Assembly: GCF_030150155.1 (NCBI RefSeq)
Contig: NZ_JASLGR010000023.1
Location: 1-21,213, forward strand
DNA: 21,213 nt
Direction of reading: 5' to 3'
Source of the DNA: Nocardioides sp.
GTDB taxonomy: Bacteria; Actinomycetota; Actinomycetes; Propionibacteriales; Nocardioidaceae
In this document: one piece after another, positions 1 through 7,520 of the stretch
Numbering within the stretch: the stretch's first letter is position 1
Layout of the letters: the number at the start of each line of letters is the position of its first letter
Program-made: the position numbers and the translations under genes
Notes under the pieces: generated by a model
What the model saw: only the letters and a program-made list of their open reading frames with translations
Databases searched by the model: none
Told to the model about the DNA's origin: nothing

Positions 1-2
1 TC

Positions 3-629
3 GTGCTGGGCGTGCTGACCTTCCACACCGGCTGGACGTCCTACGACACCTGGATGCTGCGTCGGCTGAACGCGCACATCGGTGCCTGGGGCGCGGGTGA
101 GCTGCTCGGGTTCACCCAGCCGGCCATCGCGATCTCGCTCATGGCGTTCGTCCTCGCGGGGGCACTCGTCGTCCGGCGCTTCGACGTCGCGCTGCTCGCG
201 GTCGCAGGCCCGGTGATCGGGGTCGTGCTGGTGTCAGGTGTGCTGAAGCCCGCGCTGGACAGGCCGGGGCCGCTGGTGATCAACGGGCAGCTGGCCACCG
301 GGAACGTGGGCTCGTACCCCAGCGGCCACCAGATGGGCGTCACCTGCGCCGCGCTGGTGCTCTTCCTGGTCGCCTGCCAGCTGCCGATCGGGCGGCGCGC
401 CCGGACGGGCGTAGCGCTCGTCCTGCTGGCCTGGGTCGCGGTGGCGTCGATCGCCCTGACCCGCGGGGTGTTCCACTACTCGACGGACACGATCGGGGCG
501 GTGGGCCTCTCGACCGCGGTCGTGCTGGGCACCGCGCTGCTGCTCGACCGCTGGCTGCCCGACCGGCTGCGGACCCGGCCGCCCGTGCCCGCGCTGCCGG
601 AACGGGCGCGGGCCGCTCAGTTGACCTGA
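3..629 (+). CDS. PAP2-type membrane phosphatase, 5' end beyond window
   Basis: The reading frame is open to the left edge, so the true start is probably outside the window; 208 codons are visible. The protein is hydrophobic, with about five membrane segments (roughly residues 40-57, 62-80, 111-127, 134-152 and 166-182). It keeps the PAP2 (phosphatidic acid phosphatase) landmarks: K82 and R87-P88 in motif 1, S107-G108-H109 in motif 2, and R154, H158 and D162 in motif 3. Such enzymes remove phosphate from lipid phosphates such as phosphatidate or undecaprenyl pyrophosphate at the membrane; the substrate here is unknown. Two motifs depart from the usual pattern. Motif 1 reads KPALDRPGP, with Gly where the second Arg-Pro pair normally has Arg. 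In motif 3 only three residues lie between R154 and H158 instead of five. Its last 13 bases overlap the convergent acyl-CoA ligase gene. Confidence 0.75.
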   Translation: MLGVLTFHTGWTSYDTWMLRRLNAHIGAWGAGELLGFTQPAIAISLMAFVLAGALVVRRFDVALLAVAGPVIGVVLVSGVLKPALDRPGPLVINGQLATGNVGSYPSGHQMGVTCAALVLFLVACQLPIGRRARTGVALVLLAWVAVASIALTRGVFHYSTDTIGAVGLSTAVVLGTALLLDRWLPDRLRTRPPVPALPERARAAQLT

Positions 630-2167
630 CGGTCCCGGTCGGCCCAGTACGACTCGCGCAGCTTGAACTTCTGCAGCTTGCCCGTGGCGGTGCGCGGCAG
701 CGACTCGACGAACTCGACGCGCTTCGGGCACTTGTAGCCGGCGAGGTTCTCCCGGCAGTGCGCGATCAGGTCTGCCGCACTGACCTCGCTGCCGTCGGTG
801 ACCACCAGTGCGGTGACCAGCTCGCCCCACTTCTCGTCCGGGATGCCGATGACCGCGACCTCCTTGACGGCGTCGTGCGACATCAGGGCGTCCTCGACCT
901 CGATGGACGAGACGTTCTCACCGCCGGAGATGATCACGTCCTTCTTGCGGTCGGAGATGACGAGATAGTTGTCGTCGTCGATCAGGCCGCCGTCGCCGGT
1001 GTGGAACCAGTTGCCCTGCTGCGCCTCGGCCGTGGCGTCCGGCTGCTCCCAGTACCCCTTGAGGTTGTGGTTGGACTGCGTCAGCACCTCGCCGTCGACG
1101 TCGGTCGTGACGCGCACGCCGAGGGCCGGGGCGCCGGCACGGCCGAGCCGCTTGGCCCGCTCGTGCGTGCTCAGCCCGTCCCACTCAGCGCGCGAGCGGT
1201 TGATGGTGACGAGCGGCGAGGTCTCGGTGAGGCCGTAGATCTGGATGAACTCCCAGCCCAGCTCCTCTTCCATCCGGGCCACGGTCCGGGTCGGCGGCGG
1301 GGCACCGGCCATGATCATCCGAACCTTGTCGCGGCCCGGGATCGGGCCGTCCCACTCCGCGGCTGCGTCGAGCACGGCGGCGGCGACCGCCGGGGCACCG
1401 CAGAGCACGGTGACGCCGTGCTGCTCGATCCGGCGCAGGATCTCAGCGCCGTCGACCTTGCGCAGCTCGATCTGCTTGACGCCTAGACCGGCGCCGACGA
1501 ACGGCATCCCCCACCCGTTGACGTGGAAGGTCGGCAGCGTCTTGAGCAGCACGTCGCGGTCGCTGAGACCGACGTGCAGGCCGAAGGTGGTGGCGTTGGT
1601 CCACAGCGCGCGGTGGGTCAGCTCGACGCCCTTGGGGCGGGCGGTGGTGCCCGAGGTGTAGTTGATCGTGGCGGTGGTGTTCTCGTCGCCCTCCCAACGC
1701 CGGGCACGCGCACCGGCGGGGGCGAACAGCTCCTCGTCGTCACCGAGCACGATCCGGTGCTCGACGGTCGAGCCCTCCCGGCCGAGGTCGCTCAGGGCGG
1801 TGTCGAGCTCGGGGTCGACCAGCAGCACCTTCGCCCCGGAGTCCTCCAGGATGTAGGCGATCTCGTCGGGCCGCAGCCGGAAGTTGACCGGCACCAGGAT
1901 CCGGCCGGAGCCGGCGACACCGAAGTAGGCCACCGCGAGCCGGGCGGAGTTGTGGCTGACGATCGCCACCCGCTCCCCCTCGCCGATCCCCCACTCGTCC
2001 AGGCGCGCGGCCATCCGCTCGGCCAGGTCGCCGACCTCGCGCCAGGTCAGGCCCGCACCGCCGAGCGGTCCGGCCGGCTGCAACGGCTCGTCGACGATCC
2101 CGATCCGGTCGCCGTACGCCGTCACGGCACGCTCGAGGAAGGTCATCAGGGTCAGCGGAACGTGCAC
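617..2167 (-). CDS. AMP-dependent acyl-CoA ligase (fatty-acid-CoA ligase family)
   Basis: A 516-residue, full-length member of the acyl-adenylate-forming family. It activates a carboxylic acid with ATP and joins it to CoA. Core motifs in order: the ATP-binding loop YTSGTTARPKG (170-180), YGLTETSP (311-318), HTGDG (389-393), the hinge region SDRKKDVIISGGEN (405-418), and PRTATGK (491-497), with K497 the expected catalytic lysine. The length and the soluble N-terminus fit the medium/long-chain FadD-like branch; the chain length of the substrate cannot be read from sequence. The start is GTG at 2167, chosen because GGAGG lies about 7 bases upstream. A -10-like TAGTGT on the minus strand (2208-2203) would give a leader of about 29 bases. 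It appears to be monocistronic and converges on the PAP2 gene. Confidence 0.88.
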   Translation of the reverse strand: MHVPLTLMTFLERAVTAYGDRIGIVDEPLQPAGPLGGAGLTWREVGDLAERMAARLDEWGIGEGERVAIVSHNSARLAVAYFGVAGSGRILVPVNFRLRPDEIAYILEDSGAKVLLVDPELDTALSDLGREGSTVEHRIVLGDDEELFAPAGARARRWEGDENTTATINYTSGTTARPKGVELTHRALWTNATTFGLHVGLSDRDVLLKTLPTFHVNGWGMPFVGAGLGVKQIELRKVDGAEILRRIEQHGVTVLCGAPAVAAAVLDAAAEWDGPIPGRDKVRMIMAGAPPPTRTVARMEEELGWEFIQIYGLTETSPLVTINRSRAEWDGLSTHERAKRLGRAGAPALGVRVTTDVDGEVLTQSNHNLKGYWEQPDATAEAQQGNWFHTGDGGLIDDDNYLVISDRKKDVIISGGENVSSIEVEDALMSHDAVKEVAVIGIPDEKWGELVTALVVTDGSEVSAADLIAHCRENLAGYKCPKRVEFVESLPRTATGKLQKFKLRESYWADRDRQVN

Positions 2168-2202
2168 GGGAGCCTCCAGATCGCTCAGGTGAGATGCGCG
2201 TC

Positions 2203-2208
2203 ACACTA
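2203..2208 (-). promoter_or_regulatory. Possible -10 box of the acyl-CoA ligase gene
   Basis: On the minus strand this reads TAGTGT, which fits the actinobacterial TANNNT pattern. It lies about 36 bases upstream of the GTG start at 2167. I see no -35 box at normal spacing, so this is a weak call based on position and pattern only. Confidence 0.3.
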
Positions 2209-2282
2209 GACGAACCTGGGGGCAACCGCGGGCCCGATCACCTCAGTGAGGCGACCAGCGGACGCTGCGCTGCGATGAACGG

Positions 2283-2321
2283 CACGAGGCGGGCCCCGAC
2301 TCGGTCGGGGCCCGCCTCGTG
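2283..2321 (-). terminator. Strong hairpin behind katG
   Basis: An 18-bp perfect stem (2283-2300 with 2304-2321, arm CACGAGGCGGGCCCCGAC) closes a 3-base TCG loop, 38 bases beyond the katG stop. No T-run follows on the minus strand, which is common for actinobacterial terminators. It separates katG from the upstream region of the ligase gene. Confidence 0.8.
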
Positions 2322-2358
2322 ACGGTCTCAGCTCACGACGTCGCGTGAGCGGCGGCGA

Positions 2359-4554
2359 TCAGCGCAGGTCGTAACGGTCCGCGTCGAGCACCTTGGCGAA
2401 CGCCTGGGCGAAGTCGGCTGCGAACTTCGCGCCGGCGTCGTCGGAGGCGTAGAGCTCGGCCAGGGCACGCAGCTCGGAGTTCGAGGCGAAGACCAGGTCG
2501 TTGCGGGTCGCCGTGAGCGTCTCGCCGGACTCGGTGGTGCCAGTGAACAGGTTCTCCGACTCGTCCGTTGCCACCCAGGTGGTGCCGAGGTCGAGCAGCT
2601 TCACGAAGAACTCGTTGGTCAGCGTGCCGCTTGCTGCCCACAGACCGGCGTCGGTGCCGGAGTGGTTCGCACCCAGGGCACGCAGACCCCCGACCAGCAC
2701 CGTCATCTCGGGAGCCGAGATGCCGAGCAGGTTGGCCTTGTCGATCAGGGCGTACTCCAGCGGCAGCACCGAGCCCTTGCCGAGGTAGTTGCGGAAGCCG
2801 TCGACCTTGGGACGCAGGTACTCGAAGGACTCGACGTCGGTCTGCTCCTGGGTCGCGTCACCACGACCGGTGGTGACGTTGAGGGAGACGGTGTACCCAG
2901 CGTCGGCAGCAGCCTTCTCCACGGCGGCGGCGCCACCGAGAACGATGGTGTCGGCCAGCGAGATGCCGAACTGCTCCTTGACCTCACCGAGCTTGGCCAG
3001 GACAGCGGCCAGCTCGGCCGGCTCGTTGATGTCCCAGCTCTTCTGCGGCTCCAGGGCGATGCGGGCACCGTTCGCGCCACCGCGGTGGTCCGAGGAGCGG
3101 TACGTCGACGCCGACGCCCAAGCGGTCTTGACCAGCTGGGTGACGGTGAGACCGGTGGCCAGGATGGCAGCCTTGATCTCAGCGATCTTAGCGGCGTCGA
3201 TCGCGGTGCCGGCCGGGATCGGGTCCTGCCAGATCAGGTCCTCAGCCGGAACCTCGGGCCCGAGGTAGCGAGCCTTGGGACCGAAGTCACGGTGGGTCAG
3301 CTTGAACCACGCACGGGCGAACGCCTGGGCGAACTCCTCCTGGTTGTCCTTGAAGCGACGCGAGATGGCGTCGAACTCCGGGTCGACACGCAGCGCGAGG
3401 TCAGAGGTGAGCATGCGCGGCTCGCGCTTGCCCTCGCCCTGGGCCTCCGGCACGAGGTCGGCACCACCGTTGTTGACCGGACGCCACTGGTTGGCACCGG
3501 CGGGCGACTGGAAGAGCTCCCACTCGTAGCCGTAGAGGATGTGGAAGAACTCGTTGTCCCAGCGGGTGGGGTGGTAGGTCCAGGTGACCTCCAGGCCCGA
3601 CGTGATCGCGTCGATGCCCTTGCCCGAGGCGTAGGAGGACTTCCAGCCCAGGCCCTGCTGCTCGATCGGCGAGGCCTCCGGGTCGGGACCGACCAGGGCG
3701 GCGTCACCGGCGCCGTGGGTCTTGCCGAACGTGTGACCACCGGCGATGAGCGCGACGGTCTCCTCGTTCGTCATGCCCATCCGCTGGAAGGTCTCCTTGA
3801 TGTCGACAGCCGACGCGAGCGGGTCGGGGGTGCCGTTCGGACCCTCGGGGTTGACGTAGATCAGACCCATCTGGACGGCCGCGAGCGGCTCCTCCAGGTT
3901 GCGCTCACCGGTGTAGCGCTTGTCGTCGAGCCACTCGGTCTCGGGGCCCCAGTAGACGTCGTCGTCGGCCTCCCACACGTCGGGGCGGCCGCCACCGAAG
4001 CCGTAGGTCTCCAGGCCCATGTCCTCGAGCGCGACGTTGCCGGCGAGGATGAACAGGTCGGCCCAGGAGATCGCCTGACCGTACTTCTTCTTGACCGGCC
4101 ACAGCAGGCGGCGGGACTTGTCCAGGTTGCCGTTGTCCGGCCACGAGTTCAGCGGGGCAAAGCGCTGCTGGCCGGTGCCCGAGCCGCCGCGTCCGTCCAT
4201 CGCCCGGTAGGTGCCGGCCGAGTGCCAGGCCATCCGGATGAAGAGCGGGCCGTAGTGACCGAAGTCAGCCGGCCACCAGTCCTTGGAGGCGGTCATGACG
4301 GCCTTGATGTCGGCCTTGACCGCGTCCAGGTCGACGTCGAGGAACGCCTTCTTGTAGTTGAACTCACCGTGGTTCGGGTCGGAGACGTCGGTGTTCTTCG
4401 CCAGGATCTTCAGGTTGAGCTTGTTCGGCCACCAGGCCTGGTTCGGGTCACCCTGGGTGGGGTGGGTGAGGGCACCGTGCATCACGGGGCACTTGCCGGC
4501 AGCAGCGCTGCCGTCGTTGATGTCGGCCAAGACCGCGTCGTCGTGCTCAGACAT
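2359..4554 (-). CDS. katG: Catalase-peroxidase KatG
   Basis: Bifunctional haem catalase-peroxidase that breaks down hydrogen peroxide in the cytoplasm; in mycobacteria the orthologue also activates isoniazid. The 731-residue length is normal for the two-domain family. The distal haem-pocket triad is in RMAWHS (R107, W110, H111). The proximal haem ligand is H274 in GGHTFGKTHG. The residues for the Met-Tyr-Trp adduct are present (W110, Y233 in LIYVNPEG, M259 in RMGMT), so the catalase activity should be intact. The C-terminal half (about 430-731) is the usual degenerate second domain. The start is ATG at 4554, with AGGAAAGG about 7 bases upstream and MSEHDDAV at the N-terminus; the frame stays open upstream, but that extension is Pro/Arg/Ser-rich and overlaps furA. 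It follows furA by 43 bases and is probably co-transcribed under FurA control. Confidence 0.96.
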   Translation of the reverse strand: MSEHDDAVLADINDGSAAAGKCPVMHGALTHPTQGDPNQAWWPNKLNLKILAKNTDVSDPNHGEFNYKKAFLDVDLDAVKADIKAVMTASKDWWPADFGHYGPLFIRMAWHSAGTYRAMDGRGGSGTGQQRFAPLNSWPDNGNLDKSRRLLWPVKKKYGQAISWADLFILAGNVALEDMGLETYGFGGGRPDVWEADDDVYWGPETEWLDDKRYTGERNLEEPLAAVQMGLIYVNPEGPNGTPDPLASAVDIKETFQRMGMTNEETVALIAGGHTFGKTHGAGDAALVGPDPEASPIEQQGLGWKSSYASGKGIDAITSGLEVTWTYHPTRWDNEFFHILYGYEWELFQSPAGANQWRPVNNGGADLVPEAQGEGKREPRMLTSDLALRVDPEFDAISRRFKDNQEEFAQAFARAWFKLTHRDFGPKARYLGPEVPAEDLIWQDPIPAGTAIDAAKIAEIKAAILATGLTVTQLVKTAWASASTYRSSDHRGGANGARIALEPQKSWDINEPAELAAVLAKLGEVKEQFGISLADTIVLGGAAAVEKAAADAGYTVSLNVTTGRGDATQEQTDVESFEYLRPKVDGFRNYLGKGSVLPLEYALIDKANLLGISAPEMTVLVGGLRALGANHSGTDAGLWAASGTLTNEFFVKLLDLGTTWVATDESENLFTGTTESGETLTATRNDLVFASNSELRALAELYASDDAGAKFAADFAQAFAKVLDADRYDLR

Positions 4555-4597
4555 GGAAGGACCTTTCCTGGGAGGTGACTGTTTCGGATTATTCGGT

Positions 4598-5017
4598 TCA
4601 GGAGGAGGCACCGGCGCGGCACTCCGCGCAGGTCCCCCAGTAGATGACCTCGGCCTCGTCGATCTCGAAGCCATGGTCGTTGGAGGCGGTCAGGCAGGGC
4701 GCCTCGCCGACCGCGCAGTCGACGTCGCCGATCGCCCCGCAGTGCCGGCAGACCACGTGGTGGTGGTTGTCCCCCACCCGTGACTCGTAGCGGGCGACGG
4801 AGCCCAGTGGCTGGATCTTGCGCACCAGGCCGGCGGAGGTCAGCGCGCGCAGGACGTCGTACACCGCCTGATGGGAGACCTCGGGGAGCTCCTCGCGGAC
4901 GGCGGCGATCACGGTGTCGGTATCGGCGTGCGGGTGGGCGTAGACCGCCCCCAGCGTCGCGACGCGCGGCCGCGTGACCCGCAGGTCAGCGCCGCGCAAC
5001 ATCCGTTCGAACTCCAT
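4598..5017 (-). CDS. furA: Fur-family peroxide/metal-responsive repressor FurA
   Basis: A 139-residue Fur-family repressor, placed directly upstream of katG as in mycobacteria and streptomycetes (FurA/FurS/CatR group). The N-terminal winged helix contains LRVTRPRVATL and VSHQAVYDVLRAL. The C-terminal metal-binding part has NHHHVVCRHCG and a second CAEC pair. These give the structural-zinc CxxC motifs C90/C93 and C130/C133. It likely represses its own promoter and katG until peroxide oxidises the metal site. I chose ATG at 5017 because a TTGACT / 17 bases / TTGAGT promoter-like arrangement places the transcript start at that A, making it leaderless. An in-frame TTG at 5029 is the alternative start and would add four residues. 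No Shine-Dalgarno site supports either. Confidence 0.9.
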   Translation of the reverse strand: MEFERMLRGADLRVTRPRVATLGAVYAHPHADTDTVIAAVREELPEVSHQAVYDVLRALTSAGLVRKIQPLGSVARYESRVGDNHHHVVCRHCGAIGDVDCAVGEAPCLTASNDHGFEIDEAEVIYWGTCAECRAGASS

Positions 5018-5038
5018 GGCTTCACTCAACCGTAAAAA

Positions 5039-5053
5039 CTTGAACTAGTCAAG
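5039..5053 (-). promoter_or_regulatory. FurA-box-like palindrome and -35 region of furA-katG
   Basis: The 15-base CTTGAACTAGTCAAG has two perfect 5-base arms (CTTGA / TCAAG) and lies in an AT-rich patch flanked by A-runs. On the minus strand it contains TTGACT (5052-5047), a good -35. A TTGAGT box (5029-5024) follows after 17 bases, six bases before the furA ATG. Position and sequence recall the mycobacterial FurA operator, which overlaps the furA promoter; binding here is inferred. Confidence 0.65.
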
Positions 5054-5081
5054 AAAAGGGCCGGTGGCCGGAAGACGACGA

Positions 5082-5108
5082 AAGCCGGACCCCTGGGGGG
5101 TCCGGCTT
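5082..5108 (-). terminator. Terminator-like hairpin behind tRNA-Val
   Basis: A 12-bp perfect stem (5082-5093 with 5097-5108, arm AAGCCGGACCCC) closes a TGG loop, 21 bases beyond the tRNA 3' end. On the minus strand it is followed by TCGTCGTCTTCC, moderately T-rich. It probably ends the tRNA transcript before furA. Confidence 0.75.
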
Positions 5109-5129
5109 GGTGCTCTCGTCGCGTAGACG

Positions 5130-5203
5130 TGGGCGAAGAGGGACTCGAACCCCCGACTTCCTCCTTGTAAGGGAGGCGCTCTAACCAACTGAGCTATACG
5201 CCC
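5130..5203 (-). tRNA. tRNA-Val (anticodon TAC)
   Basis: The 74-base minus-strand sequence folds as a cloverleaf. The D arm is GCTC...GAGC. The anticodon stem CCTCC/GGAGG carries loop CTTACAA, giving anticodon TAC (reads GTA/GTG valine codons). The variable loop is AAGTC, and the T arm has TTCGAGT in its loop with a GGGGG/CCCTC stem. The acceptor stem is GGGCGTA/TTCGCCC with a U6-U67 mismatch, and the discriminator base is A. The 3' CCA is not encoded. Confidence 0.95.
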
Positions 5204-5252
5204 GCAGCGGGGTCAACCTTAGGGGGCGACGGCCCCCGGCCCGAAATGGAGA

Positions 5253-5286
5253 TGTCCCCCTGACGTCTCGGGTCGTCAGGGGGACA
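5253..5286 (-). terminator. Terminator-like hairpin behind ahpE
   Basis: A 12-bp perfect stem (5253-5264 with 5275-5286, arm TGTCCCCCTGAC) closes a 10-base loop. On the minus strand TCTCCATTTC follows. It is 94 bases beyond the ahpE stop and 50 bases before the tRNA gene, and could end the ligase-ahpE transcript. The 93 bases between it and ahpE contain only short overlapping palindromes and no gene that I can support. Confidence 0.65.
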
Positions 5287-5379
5287 CCAGAATGATAGGC
5301 GGCCGAGCGCCGCGAAGCACGTCGCACGCAGTATTTGGTGACACTGGTCCAGACCAGCACCTGCTGGCAGCGTGTGCTG

Positions 5380-5847
5380 TCAGAGCGCGGCGGCCTCGAG
5401 CTGGCGCAGGTGCTCGGCGAGATCGCGGCTGTCGCTGTTCGCATTGTGCACCGCCCAGCGCAGGGTGCCGGCCTTGTCGATCACGTACGACGAGCGCCGG
5501 GCCATCCCGCGAGACTCGTCGAACACGTCGTAGGCCTGGGCGACCTCGCCGTGCGGCCAGAAGTCCGAGAGCAGCGGGAAGTTCAGCCCGTCGGCATCGG
5601 CGAAGGCGCGCAGCGCATAGACCGGGTCGCACGACAGGGCCAGCACCTCGGTGTCGAAGGTCAGGAAGGAATCCAGCCGCGACCGGATCCCCGACATCTC
5701 CCCCGTGCACACCCCGGAGAACGCCGCGGGGTAGAAGAGCAGCAGGACCGCCTTCGAGCCGACGTACGACGACAGCCGGACGTCAGCACCGAACTGGTCG
5801 CGCAGGGTGAAGTCGGGTGCCGGCCGACCGAGCTCGAGACCACTCAC
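5380..5847 (-). CDS. ahpE: AhpE-type peroxiredoxin
   Basis: A thiol peroxidase that reduces hydrogen and organic peroxides with a reactive cysteine. The 155-residue protein closely follows the mycobacterial AhpE pattern: LGRPAPDFTLRDQ near the N-terminus, the peroxidatic motif PAAFSGVC with C47, and FPLLSDFWPHG in the second half. A second cysteine, C73 in ALSCDP, stands where I recall a serine in mycobacterial AhpE; it could serve as a resolving or mixed-disulfide cysteine. The start is GTG at 5847, preceded by GGAGG at about 7 bases. It overlaps the stop of the upstream ligase gene in a GTGA junction, so the two are translationally coupled. A farther in-frame GTG at 5868 lies inside the ligase gene and has no such site. 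The pairing suggests peroxide protection linked to lipid metabolism, but that is inference. Confidence 0.87.
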   Translation of the reverse strand: MSGLELGRPAPDFTLRDQFGADVRLSSYVGSKAVLLLFYPAAFSGVCTGEMSGIRSRLDSFLTFDTEVLALSCDPVYALRAFADADGLNFPLLSDFWPHGEVAQAYDVFDESRGMARRSSYVIDKAGTLRWAVHNANSDSRDLAEHLRQLEAAAL

Positions 5848-7484
5848 GCCGTCGCCTCCGGGCTCCACGCCCGCAGCTCGCGCTTGAGCACCTTGCCGGT
5901 CGCGTTGCGCGGCAGCTCCGGCATCACGACGATCTCCCGCGGCACCTTGAAGCGCGCCAGGTTGGCTCGCACCCAGTTCTGCAATTCCGTGACCTCCACC
6001 TGCTCGGACGTGACGACGAAGGCCCGCAGGCGTGCCCCGAACTCAGCATCGTCCACGCCGATCGCCGCCGCCTCGACCACGACAGGATGACGTGCGAGGC
6101 AGTCTTCGACTTCCTTGGGGAAGACGTTCTCTCCCCCCGACACGATCATCTCATCGTCCCGACCCTCGACGTAGAGCCGCCCGTCGGTTCCGAACCGGCC
6201 GACGTCGCCGGTGGCCATCAGACCGCCCACGACCTCCTTGCCGCCACCGCCGGTGTAGCCCTCGAACAGGAAGCTGTTGCGCACGAAGATCCGCCCCGAG
6301 AGACCGTCGGGAACGGGCGCGCCGAGCGGGTCGAGCACCTGCACCACGGTGCCCCACGGCGGTCGTCCGGCCGAGGTCGGCTCGGCCCGCAGGTCCTCCG
6401 GCGTCGCGACCGAGGCGTAGGCCACCTCCGTCGAGCCGTAGATGTTGAAGAGGTTGTCCCCGCAGGCGTCCATCCAGGCCAGTGCGAGGTCGCCCGGCAG
6501 CGCCGAGCCCGAGGAGGCGGTCACCCGGAGCGCACTCAGGTCGTAGCGGCCCCGCACCTCGGCAGGCAGCTCGAGGATGCGCTGCAGCATGATCGGGATC
6601 ACCACGAAGACCTCGCAGCGCTCCTGATCGAGCACCGCCAGGGCTGCCTCAGGATCGAAGCGACGACGCAGCACCAGCGTGGTGCCCAGCAACATCGACA
6701 GCAGCAGGTGGGCCAGCCCCCAGGTGTGGAACATCGGCGCCGCGATGTGGGTGCGCCAGCCGGCCCGGATCGGCATCCGCGACAGCAGGGCGATCGCGGA
6801 GTCGAAGCCGGCCTCGTTGCGCGGAGCGCCCTTCGGCGTGCCGGTGGTGCCCGAGGTCAGGATGATGATCCGTCCGTGCCGCGCCGGCACCGGTACGTCG
6901 TCACCGGAGTAACCCGCGATCAGCTGCTCGGCGGTGTCGACGCCTGCCGCCATGCCGGCGTCCGGCTCGTCCACCCACGACAGCACCCGGTCGGTGATCG
7001 GGGCGTCGGCGAGCAGGCCGGTGAACTCGGCGTCGTGCAGCACGATCCGGGGCTGCTCGCGCTCGATCACCTCGGCCAGCTGCGGCCCGGCGAACGCGGT
7101 GTTGAGCAGCAGCACGTCGGCGCCGATCTTGCCGGCCGCGATCAGGGCCTCGACGAAGCCCCGGTGGTTGCGGCACATCACTGCGACCCCGTCGCCCTCG
7201 CCGACACCGCGCGCGGACAGGGCGCGGGCCAGCGCGTTGGAGCGGCGGTGCACCTCGCCCCAGGTCAGGGACCCGGCCTCGTCGATCAGGCCGACGCGGT
7301 CGGGGTAGCGCACGGCCAGCGTGGTGAAGCCGCCTGCGGCGCCGGTCCCCCACTGCCGCAGCACGCCGAGCAGCCGTGCGAGCGCGCGGGGTGAGTGCGG
7401 GCGCACGACACCGGAGCGGAGCGCGACACGAACGGCGGTGGCCGCCGTGGCGCCCCGCGTGACCAGAGGCTCGAACGGCTTCAT
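5844..7484 (-). CDS. AMP-dependent acyl-CoA ligase (FadD-like), probably leaderless
   Basis: A 546-residue acyl-adenylate-forming enzyme predicted to activate fatty acids to acyl-CoA. Motifs, numbered from the ATG at 7484: ATP loop LTSGTTGTPKG (209-219), YGSTEV (349-354), ATGDVG (424-429), hinge EGRDDEMIVSGGENVFP (440-456), and LPRNATGK (524-531), with K531 the catalytic lysine. The N-terminus has about 50 extra basic/hydrophobic residues before the adenylation domain, as in FadD2/FadD12-like enzymes, which may help membrane contact. No Shine-Dalgarno site precedes the ATG. A TACAGT box sits exactly at -12 to -7, which fits a leaderless mRNA. An in-frame TTG at 7490 would add two residues. 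The start region lies within a long palindrome (described separately). The stop overlaps the ahpE start by four bases. Confidence 0.88.
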   Translation of the reverse strand: MKPFEPLVTRGATAATAVRVALRSGVVRPHSPRALARLLGVLRQWGTGAAGGFTTLAVRYPDRVGLIDEAGSLTWGEVHRRSNALARALSARGVGEGDGVAVMCRNHRGFVEALIAAGKIGADVLLLNTAFAGPQLAEVIEREQPRIVLHDAEFTGLLADAPITDRVLSWVDEPDAGMAAGVDTAEQLIAGYSGDDVPVPARHGRIIILTSGTTGTPKGAPRNEAGFDSAIALLSRMPIRAGWRTHIAAPMFHTWGLAHLLLSMLLGTTLVLRRRFDPEAALAVLDQERCEVFVVIPIMLQRILELPAEVRGRYDLSALRVTASSGSALPGDLALAWMDACGDNLFNIYGSTEVAYASVATPEDLRAEPTSAGRPPWGTVVQVLDPLGAPVPDGLSGRIFVRNSFLFEGYTGGGGKEVVGGLMATGDVGRFGTDGRLYVEGRDDEMIVSGGENVFPKEVEDCLARHPVVVEAAAIGVDDAEFGARLRAFVVTSEQVEVTELQNWVRANLARFKVPREIVVMPELPRNATGKVLKRELRAWSPEATA

Positions 7485-7519
7485 GAGCAAACTGTAACTG
7501 AGAGTTACAGTTTGCTCAT
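7483..7519. promoter_or_regulatory. 17-bp palindrome over the ligase promoter and start (candidate operator)
   Basis: The two arms 7483-7499 and 7503-7519 are perfectly complementary across a 3-base GAG centre; the core reads CTGTAACTgagAGTTACAG. It is much more AT-rich than its surroundings. It covers the -10-like TACAGT (minus strand 7496-7491) and reaches the ligase ATG. It also abuts the stop of the DUF3052 gene (7521). The two-fold symmetry and place over a promoter suggest a TetR- or GntR-type repressor site; a terminator for the DUF3052 gene is a less likely reading because the stem is AT-rich and no T-run follows. Confidence 0.7.
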
Positions 7520-7520
7520 C

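Noticed and set aside
2662..4578. A 638-codon plus-strand open frame opposite katG
   Set aside because: It mirrors katG codons, a common artefact in high-GC DNA. Its product is low-complexity Val/Gly/Arg/Leu-rich with no domain, while the minus strand is clearly KatG.
5287..5379. Overlapping short palindromes (CTGGT-CCAG-ACCAG and CCAGCACCTGCTGG) behind ahpE, possibly a small RNA
   Set aside because: The stems are short and mutually exclusive, and I see no promoter or separate terminator. Not enough to call an RNA gene.
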